A program made the translations under genes and the position numbers. Under the pieces are notes generated by a model. That model did not search any database, had not been told where the DNA came from, and saw only the letters and a list, made by a program, of their open reading frames with translations. A DNA stretch of 18,190 nt. Origin: JAHCIE01 sp034431435. Lineage in GTDB: Bacteria; Chloroflexota; Anaerolineae; Epilineales; JAHCIE01. The stretch is from contig DAOUDG010000080.1 of assembly GCA_034431435.1 (NCBI GenBank), forward strand, positions 1-18,190. Reading direction: 5' to 3'. Within the stretch, counting starts at the first letter, position 1, and every line of letters begins with the position of its first letter. Positions 13,329 to 18,190 of this stretch are shown here, piece after piece.

Positions 13329-14729
13329 ATGGCGCAGATACAGGAACTGACACTGGCCGAGGCCATCGACAGTATCGGGCTGGGTCGCTTCCAGCGCAAG
13401 TTGCTGGCCGTCGCGGGCGTGAGCTGGGCGGCCGATGCCATGGAAGTCCTGCTCATCGGCTTCCTGATTCCGTCCATCATCGTCTCCCTTCAGATCACGC
13501 GGGAACAAGCCGCCTGGCTGGTAACAGCCTTGTTCGTGGGCATGATGTTGGGGGCGTGGTTCTGGGGCAGTCTGGCCGACCGCATCGGCCGCAAGAACGT
13601 TTTCGTCTCTACCATCCTGATCGCCTCCGTCTTTGCTCTCGCCAGCGCGCTCGCGCCAAACTACGAGACGCTGCTTCTCTTCCGCCTGCTGAGCGGCTTC
13701 GGGATTGGCGGATCGCTGCCCGTCGACTACGCCATCACCGCCGAGTTTCTGCCGAGCCAGCAGCGCGGCCGCTGGCTGGTCTTCCTGGAGAGTTTCTGGG
13801 CCTTGGGGACGATTATCGCCGCCGGCCTGGCCTGGTACTTCATCCCGCGCTATCCGGTGGATGGGTGGCGCTACGTACTGGCCCTGTCGGCGCTGCCCGG
13901 CCTCGTCGCCTTCTGGATTCGACGCACCATCCCCGAATCACCCCGCTATCTGGTGACGCAAGGCCGCACGGCCGAAGCCGAGCAGGTCGTCTGGATTGTC
14001 GCGGCGGAGAATGGTGTCGCGCTACCCGACGGCTTCCGCCTGGTAGCGCCCGTCGCCACGACGGCCACCGCGCAGGCCCGCCAGCCGCTGGCCGTCATCT
14101 TCCAGTCGCCCCTGCTGCGTTCAACCCTCATCCTATCGGCGGTGTGGTTCCTACTCAGCCTGGCCTACTATGGCATCTTCACCTGGCTACCGGGCATCTT
14201 CGTCCAGCGCGGCTTCGACTTCCTGCGCACCTATCAGAACACCTTCATCCTGGCCCTGGCGCAGCTGCCGGGTTACTTCTCGGCGGCCTGGCTGGTCGAG
14301 AAGTGGGGCCGCAAGCCGACCCTGGCCGTATACCTGGGCGCGGCGGCCGTGTTCACCTACGCCTTCGCCGTCGCCGACAACCTGCCGCTCATCCTGGGCG
14401 CGGCCATCATGATGAGCTTCTTCGCCCTGGGCGCGTGGGGCGCGCTGTACGCCTACACGCCCGAAGTCTACCCGACCACGGTGCGGGCGACGGGCATGGG
14501 CTGGGCGAGCGCCATGGCCCGCGTGGCGGGCATCGTCGCACCGCTGCTAAGCGTGCGGCTGCTCGGCCTGTCGTTACCCGTCGCGCTGAGCATCTACGCC
14601 GTGTCGTTCCTGCTGGCGGCGCTGGTATCGCTGCTGGGTCGGGAGACGGCCGGCCGGGCCTTGACGGACACCGCCAGCGAGGCAGCGGGCGGATCATCTG
14701 CCCCCCAGCCGCTGTCCCTGGAACGGTAG
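13329..14729 (+). CDS. MFS transporter (SV2/NiaP-like metabolite:H+ symporter type)
   Basis: A 466-aa membrane protein with about 12 transmembrane segments and a cytoplasmic N-terminus of about 25 residues. TM1 carries acidic residues (Asp36, Glu39 in ADAMEVLLIGF), as in sugar-acid and nicotinate porters of the SV2-related group. MFS motif A is GSLADRIGRK (80-89) after TM2, and PESPRYL (202-208) after TM6 is the sugar-porter-family signature; the central loop follows. It probably takes up a small organic acid or vitamin with protons. The substrate cannot be fixed from sequence, and the neighbour aspS gives no hint. An AGGAGAAGG-type SD lies just before the ATG. Confidence 0.85.
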   Translation: MAQIQELTLAEAIDSIGLGRFQRKLLAVAGVSWAADAMEVLLIGFLIPSIIVSLQITREQAAWLVTALFVGMMLGAWFWGSLADRIGRKNVFVSTILIASVFALASALAPNYETLLLFRLLSGFGIGGSLPVDYAITAEFLPSQQRGRWLVFLESFWALGTIIAAGLAWYFIPRYPVDGWRYVLALSALPGLVAFWIRRTIPESPRYLVTQGRTAEAEQVVWIVAAENGVALPDGFRLVAPVATTATAQARQPLAVIFQSPLLRSTLILSAVWFLLSLAYYGIFTWLPGIFVQRGFDFLRTYQNTFILALAQLPGYFSAAWLVEKWGRKPTLAVYLGAAAVFTYAFAVADNLPLILGAAIMMSFFALGAWGALYAYTPEVYPTTVRATGMGWASAMARVAGIVAPLLSVRLLGLSLPVALSIYAVSFLLAALVSLLGRETAGRALTDTASEAAGGSSAPQPLSLER

Positions 14730-14753
14730 GCCGGGTCTGGCTCGCGCAGCCAT

Positions 14754-14782
14754 TTGCACCACACAGGGAAGTGTGCTACCAT
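14754..14782 (+). promoter_or_regulatory. Extended -10 promoter of the candidate RNA unit
   Basis: TTGCAC (14754-14759), a 17-bp spacer, and TACCAT (14777-14782) preceded by TGC, an extended -10. The predicted start is near 14789. It begins 25 nt after the MFS stop codon, so it is a new transcription unit rather than the MFS 3' end. Confidence 0.58.
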
Positions 14783-14946
14783 TCTGCCACGGCCCTGCTG
14801 GGTTAGTGATGCGGTTACGTGTTTACTGCCAACACTCTGTTTATGGGAGGCGATCTCGTGACCTGGGCGTCGGGTTCCCCCGGCGACCGGCCAGGTAGCC
14901 GCCCACCTGCGCAAGCAGGCTTTAAACATGCCGTACACGGCCTGGT

Positions 14947-15010
14947 GGGGCCAAAAAACCTCGCAGCATCTCACGCCCTTCGTCATGAAGGGCGTGAGCC
15001 TTTTGGCCCC
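14947..15010 (+). terminator. Nested palindromic terminator
   Basis: The inner stem is 12 bp, CTCACGCCCTTC (14970-14981) with GAAGGGCGTGAG (14987-14998), 5-nt loop, followed by CCTTTTGG. The outer arms, GGGGCCAAAA (14947-14956) and TTTTGGCCCC (15001-15010), are also perfectly complementary. On the minus strand the same element gives a hairpin followed by a T6 run. Confidence 0.75.
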
Positions 15011-15049
15011 CGCTTGCGGATGAAGCCATGCGCCCGCCCCCGGCGCTGC

Positions 15050-15079
15050 TTGCCTCCACCCACCGAGCAACGCTACAAT
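15050..15079 (+). promoter_or_regulatory. Leaderless-type promoter of the acetyltransferase-MFS-nuclease unit
   Basis: TTGCCT (15050-15055), an 18-bp spacer, and TACAAT (15074-15079), which ends 6 nt before the ATG at 15086. Transcription would begin at the start codon, and no SD is present. The geometry is the same as at 5712-5740 on the other strand. Confidence 0.5.
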
Positions 15080-15085
15080 AGGCGC

Positions 15086-15940
15086 ATGAACGTCACCTTC
15101 TACACCAACGCCAGCGACTTCCTGGCCCGGACCAGGGACGCGCTGGAGATGGACGAGGCTGCCAACAACCTGATGCTCGGCATCGCCCAGCGTCTGGCGT
15201 CGGGCAACGCGCCGCCCGCCTGGTCAACACCCTGCCTCACCACGGTCGACGATGACGCGGGACGCCTGGCGCTGGCGGCGGTCATGACGCCACCCGCCAA
15301 GCTCGTGCTCTACGGCGAGGGCGATGTCTGGCAGCCGGCCACCGAACCTCTGACGCAGCATCTCCTCGACAACGGTTGGTACGTACCCGGCGTACTGGGG
15401 CCGTCGGAGGTGGCCCACGCCTTCGCCGAGACGTGGCAGGCCCTCACCCGCTATCCCTACCGCGCTGGCATGCGCCAACGGGTCCACGCACTGCGCCAGG
15501 TCGTCCAGCGCGGCAACGCAGCAGGCCGCCTGCGCGCCGCGACCAGCGACGATCAGGGCCTGTTGGCGGCCTGGTTCGCCGCTTTCCACGAGGAGGCGCT
15601 GCACGAAACGCCCGACGCCGACGCCGCGCGTGACAACGCCGAGCGGCGCATCGCGGCGGGTGACATGTTCGTGTGGGAGAACGATGGGCAGGTCGTGTCG
15701 ATGACGGCGCGTTCGCGGCCCACGCGCCACGGGATTGCCGTCAATGCGGTGTACACGCCGCCGGAACAGCGCGGGCGCGGCTATGCCACGGCCGCCGTCG
15801 CGACCCTCAGCCAGCAGCTCCTCGACGAGGGCTACGCCTTCTGTTGCCTGTTCACCGACCTGAGCAACCCCACCTCCAACCGCATCTACCAGCGCATTGG
15901 CTACCGCCCGGTGTGCGATTTCAACGAGTACATCTTCTAG
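15086..15940 (+). CDS. GNAT-family N-acetyltransferase
   Basis: A 284-aa protein. The frame stays open for 89 more codons upstream, but that part is Arg/Pro-rich, overlaps a terminator palindrome, and is unlike any GNAT N-terminus; the ATG at 15086 begins a normal first strand (MNVTFYTN). The N-terminal half (AANNLMLGIAQRL) is the variable region of this two-domain group. The C-terminal half is the catalytic GNAT fold: strand VNAVYTPP, acetyl-CoA pyrophosphate loop QRGRGYA (228-234), and FTDLSNPTSNRIYQRIGYRPV with the late Asn and Tyr typical of the fold. It transfers an acetyl group from acetyl-CoA to an unknown amine. It is followed 23 nt later by an MFS gene in the same orientation. Confidence 0.85.
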   Translation: MNVTFYTNASDFLARTRDALEMDEAANNLMLGIAQRLASGNAPPAWSTPCLTTVDDDAGRLALAAVMTPPAKLVLYGEGDVWQPATEPLTQHLLDNGWYVPGVLGPSEVAHAFAETWQALTRYPYRAGMRQRVHALRQVVQRGNAAGRLRAATSDDQGLLAAWFAAFHEEALHETPDADAARDNAERRIAAGDMFVWENDGQVVSMTARSRPTRHGIAVNAVYTPPEQRGRGYATAAVATLSQQLLDEGYAFCCLFTDLSNPTSNRIYQRIGYRPVCDFNEYIF

Positions 15941-15963
15941 CGCGCCTCGGAAGCCCGCGCACC

Positions 15964-17187
15964 ATGCCCAACCGCCTGCTCATCTTCGTCCTCTTCAGCA
16001 GCGCTTACTTCCTGTCGTTCTTCTACCGTTCGACCAATGCCATCATCGCGCCAGACCTGGCGCGCGAGATGGACCTGGACGCGGCGCAGCTGGGACTGAT
16101 GACCAGCGTCTTCTTCGCCACCTTCGCCCTGGCGCAGCTGCCCATCGGCGTCGCCCTCGACCGCGTCGGGCCGCGCCGAGTGACGTCCACTCTGCTGTTC
16201 GTCGGCGCGGCGGGCAGCCTGATCTTCGCCGGCGCGGCCAGCTTCGGCGGCCTGACGGTGGGGCGCGGCGTCATCGGCGTCGGCATGGCAGGCGTGCTGA
16301 TGGGGTCGCTCAAGGCGTTCAGTGCGTGGTTCCCGGCCCATCGCGTCGCCACGGTCTCCGGGCTGCTCATCGGCATTGGCTCGACGGGAGCCATCTTCGC
16401 CGCCACTCCCCTGGCCCTGCTGAACCAGGCGCTCGGCTGGCGGGCCGTCTTTGCCTACGGCGCCGCGCTGACGATCCTTGCCGGCCTCGCCATTCTGCTC
16501 TTCGCGCGAAATACACCACCCGGTGTGCCCTGGCGGCCCGGCCATCCTGCTGACGGCTCCCTCACCACTGTCTTCCGCGACCCGCGCTTCTGGCGCGTCG
16601 TGCCCCTGACCTTCTTCATGGCGGGCGCGCTCCAGGCCGTCCAGGGATTGTGGGGCGGACCGTATCTCTTCGACGGCTACGGCCTTTCCCAGGTTCAAGG
16701 TGGCAGCATCCTGCTCGCTATCGGCGTCGGCGCGAGTGTCGGCTTCGCACTGGGGGGCTGGCTGAGTGACCGCGTCGGCCTGCGGCGGGTCATTATTGGC
16801 AGCGCGATGGTCTTCTCTCTCGTCCAGGCTGTGCTGGCCGCGCGGCCGCCATTGTGGACGGTGTGGCCGCTGTTCCTGGTGTTCGGGCTGACGGGGGCAG
16901 CCAACGTCCTGCTCCTGGCGAACATCCGCCACATGTTCCCCGCCGCCCTGGGCGGGCGGGCCATGTCGGCGGTGAACCTGTTCGGGATTGGCGGCGCGTT
17001 CGTCTTGCAGTGGTGGATGGGCGTCATCATCGGCGCGTTCCCGGCCGCCGAGGTGGGCCACTACGCGCCCCAGGCCTTCACCACCGCCCTCGGCTTCACC
17101 GCCGTCGGCACGGGCCTGGCGCTGGTGTGGTACCTGCCGCTACAGCGCGCGAAGCCAGTGGAGCCGCAGGCGAGCGTCGTGAGTTGA
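15964..17187 (+). CDS. MFS transporter (ACS/NarK-like type)
   Basis: A 407-aa membrane protein with about 12 transmembrane segments. An in-frame extension upstream would cover the acetyltransferase gene, so the ATG at 15964, beginning MPNRLLIFVLFSS directly before TM1, is the start. SFFYRSTNAIIAPDLA (18-33) in TM1 and motif A GVALDRVGPRRV (62-73) after TM2 are typical. KAFSAWFPAHRVATVSGL resembles the WFP-x-RGTA signature of anion:cation symporter and nitrate/nitrite porter-like families. The substrate is unknown. It shares a transcript with the acetyltransferase (23-nt gap) and nuclease (12-nt gap) genes. There is no resemblance in detail to the MFS protein encoded at 13329, so it is not a recent duplicate. 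Confidence 0.83.
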   Translation: MPNRLLIFVLFSSAYFLSFFYRSTNAIIAPDLAREMDLDAAQLGLMTSVFFATFALAQLPIGVALDRVGPRRVTSTLLFVGAAGSLIFAGAASFGGLTVGRGVIGVGMAGVLMGSLKAFSAWFPAHRVATVSGLLIGIGSTGAIFAATPLALLNQALGWRAVFAYGAALTILAGLAILLFARNTPPGVPWRPGHPADGSLTTVFRDPRFWRVVPLTFFMAGALQAVQGLWGGPYLFDGYGLSQVQGGSILLAIGVGASVGFALGGWLSDRVGLRRVIIGSAMVFSLVQAVLAARPPLWTVWPLFLVFGLTGAANVLLLANIRHMFPAALGGRAMSAVNLFGIGGAFVLQWWMGVIIGAFPAAEVGHYAPQAFTTALGFTAVGTGLALVWYLPLQRAKPVEPQASVVS

Positions 17188-17199
17188 GAGGAGAGAGGC

Positions 17200-18015
17200 A
17201 TGGCCCGCCGTGGCGAAGTTCTTGTCGCCATCATGAACAAGCCCATCGACTGGACTGTCGTGCGCGAGGAGCGCTGGTATCGCATTCCGGTCGAGAGCCA
17301 GGCCAAGTGGCTCAAGGACCGCTGGCCGCCGGAGGGGTTGGCCTTCTATCAGACAAAGGCCTTCGGCGGTGAGGCCTTTGCCATCCGCTACTACGCCGAC
17401 GTGCTCGACATCCGGCGGCGCTACCGCTGGCAATTGCTGCCCAATGAGCCACGCGACAACAACAAGTCGCAGCGTGAATACTACCAGCTCATGTTGGGCG
17501 ACCTGCATCGCCTGCCTCAACCCATCTTCAGCCGCCGCTGGCGACGGATCGTGTTCATTCCCACGACATGGCGAAAGCTCATGGCCGCCCAGGAACTCAA
17601 CGACCTGTTCGATGACAGCCCACTGGAAGACCGATTGTGGGCCGAGTTCCGGCGATTGAGGATTGTGGCCGAGCGGCAGGAATGGGTGCGCGTCCACGAC
17701 CGCGACTATGCCCTTGATTTCGCTGTCTACTGTGCCCTGGGAAAGCTCGCCGTAGAAACCGACGGCGACACCTGGCACAGCGACCCCGAGCGCATCCCCC
17801 TGGACAACCTGCGCGACAACGACCTGGAGACGGCGGGCTGGAGCCTGCTGCGTTTCAATACGAAGCAGATTCACGCGGAGATGGAGAGTTACTGCGCGCC
17901 GACCGTGATAGACAAGGTTAACAAGCTGGGCGGCCTGGACGAGGGCCGCGACGTGCCGCGCCTCATCAGCCCCGACAGCGACGAGGGGATGTACCAGCCG
18001 GGATTGTTCGATTAA
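17200..18015 (+). CDS. DUF559-type PD-(D/E)xK nuclease with conserved N-terminal domain
   Basis: A 271-aa protein. The C-terminal part (about 141-225) has the restriction-endonuclease/VSR-like layout of DUF559: Glu143 in LEDRLW, Asp173 in YALDFAVY, then the E186-T-D188-G-D pattern followed by Trp192-His193, and a last strand GWSLLRFN. All expected acidic residues are present, so it is probably an active Mg2+-dependent DNase. The N-terminal part (about 1-135: RWYRIPV, FYQTKAFG, IRYYADVLDI, RRWRRIVFIPTTW) is rich in aromatic and basic residues and is not a domain I can name; it may recognise modified or damaged DNA. I recall close relatives in Chloroflexota and cyanobacteria. A GAGAGGAGAGAGG SD region precedes the ATG. 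No methylase or other defence gene is adjacent. Confidence 0.72.
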   Translation: MARRGEVLVAIMNKPIDWTVVREERWYRIPVESQAKWLKDRWPPEGLAFYQTKAFGGEAFAIRYYADVLDIRRRYRWQLLPNEPRDNNKSQREYYQLMLGDLHRLPQPIFSRRWRRIVFIPTTWRKLMAAQELNDLFDDSPLEDRLWAEFRRLRIVAERQEWVRVHDRDYALDFAVYCALGKLAVETDGDTWHSDPERIPLDNLRDNDLETAGWSLLRFNTKQIHAEMESYCAPTVIDKVNKLGGLDEGRDVPRLISPDSDEGMYQPGLFD

Positions 18016-18190
18016 CCGATAGGCGTGGCCCCCGCCATCAGCGTGACGAAGGCATCTTCCAGCGAGGGGGTGGTGGGTTCCACCGAGGCAACGGTGACGC
18101 CCGCGCTCGTCAGATGCTCGCGGACGCGCTCATGGGGCACACCGGGTTGAAGCATGACGTGCAGCCGCACGCCCATGAGGGTGGCGGCGC
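18012..18190 (-). CDS. ABC transporter ATP-binding protein, C-terminal end (partial)
   Basis: The last 59 codons of a minus-strand gene that enters from the right edge. The tail reads VREHLTSAGVTVASVEPTTPSLEDAF and ends TLMAGATPIG (quoted in two parts, with V and T codons between). PSLEDAFV is the hallmark C-terminal motif of DrrA/CcmA-like ATPases of ABC-2-type exporters, after the nucleotide-binding domain. The Walker motifs lie outside the window. Its stop codon overlaps that of the nuclease gene by 4 bases on the opposite strand (18012-18015), leaving no space for a terminator. Confidence 0.75.
   Translation of the reverse strand, partial: AATLMGVRLHVMLQPGVPHERVREHLTSAGVTVASVEPTTPSLEDAFVTLMAGATPIG

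Larger units (their letters stand above)
14730..15085 (+). other. 356-base gap holding a possible structured RNA transcription unit
   Basis: A promoter at 14754-14782 predicts a transcript from about 14789. Downstream hairpins are: ACCTGG/CCAGGT (14861-14866 with 14891-14896) enclosing GTCG/CGAC; CCTGC-GCAA-GCAGG (14906-14919) with a GNRA tetraloop; GCCG/CGGC (14930-14941); and a nested palindromic terminator (14947-15010). A 29-codon ORF from an ATG at 14809 (stop 14898) and a GTG at 14858 after GGGAGGCGAT are the only translation candidates, neither convincing. No known RNA family was recognised. The end of the gap carries the acetyltransferase promoter. Confidence 0.42.

Noticed and set aside
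11604..13508. A 634-codon open frame antisense to aspS and the start of the MFS gene
   Set aside because: aspS is certain on the other strand. The antisense product is His/Gln/Arg-rich with no domain, as expected for the complement of GC-rich codons, and has no SD or promoter.
13556..14806. A 416-codon frame overlapping the MFS gene in another plus frame
   Set aside because: The product is Arg/Pro/His-rich with no membrane segments, while the 13329 frame gives a complete MFS protein.
14819..15085. An 89-codon upstream extension of the acetyltransferase gene
   Set aside because: It runs through the terminator palindrome, is Arg/Pro-rich and has no GNAT homology. The ATG at 15086 has a promoter placed for leaderless initiation.
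15673..15963. An upstream extension of the second MFS gene
   Set aside because: It lies wholly within the acetyltransferase gene in another frame and is Arg-rich. The ATG at 15964 precedes TM1 directly.

Overview
The window is GC-rich and densely coded, with strong Shine-Dalgarno (SD) sequences and frequent GTG starts. Its gene content best fits a Chloroflexota (Chloroflexi) genome, perhaps an Anaerolineae-like lineage. The grounds are the family resemblance of the proteins (a glutaredoxin-like protein with an insert, the short cation antiporter beside a PII-like protein, the DUF559-type nuclease with a conserved N-terminal domain, Pro/Thr-rich exported proteins). This is an inference from memory of the families, not a database result. 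No rRNA, tRNA, CRISPR array or insertion sequence is visible.

Layout. (1) 1-1350, plus strand: the end of a Pro/Thr-rich exported cupredoxin, then a dihaem cytochrome c whose C-terminus looks like an LPXTG sorting signal, closed by a hairpin. (2) 5705-1376, minus strand: a compact five-gene operon of SAM methyltransferase, CPA2 cation/proton antiporter, PII-like protein, histidine phosphatase and diaminopimelate decarboxylase (lysA). Its candidate promoter sits so close to the first ATG that the mRNA would be leaderless. (3) 5825-8483, plus strand: thioredoxin reductase, a palindromic element, then a well-promoted glutaredoxin-like gene abutting an SDR-type epimerase. (4) 8480-10669: ftsH with a near-consensus promoter and a terminator shared with a small convergent lipoprotein gene. 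(5) 10968-11489: a regulatory region of about 520 bp with divergent promoters, a 17-codon ORF with a perfect SD, several hairpins, and a second promoter plus an attenuator-like hairpin before aspS. (6) 11490-14729: aspS (with a His31 linked to relaxed tRNA specificity) and an MFS transporter. (7) 14730-15085: a 356-base stretch with its own extended -10 promoter, a series of hairpins and a nested palindromic terminator, possibly a structured RNA gene. (8) 15086-18015: GNAT acetyltransferase (second leaderless-type promoter), MFS transporter and DUF559-type nuclease, probably one transcript. (9) 18012-18190, minus strand: the C-terminal end of an ABC transporter ATPase.

Functionally, this is mostly housekeeping (lysine/peptidoglycan precursor synthesis, AspRS, FtsH, thiol redox) mixed with transporters and surface electron carriers. 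The least explained parts are the two non-coding regions (5) and (7), the antiporter/PII-like pair, the putative wall-anchored cytochrome and the nuclease.
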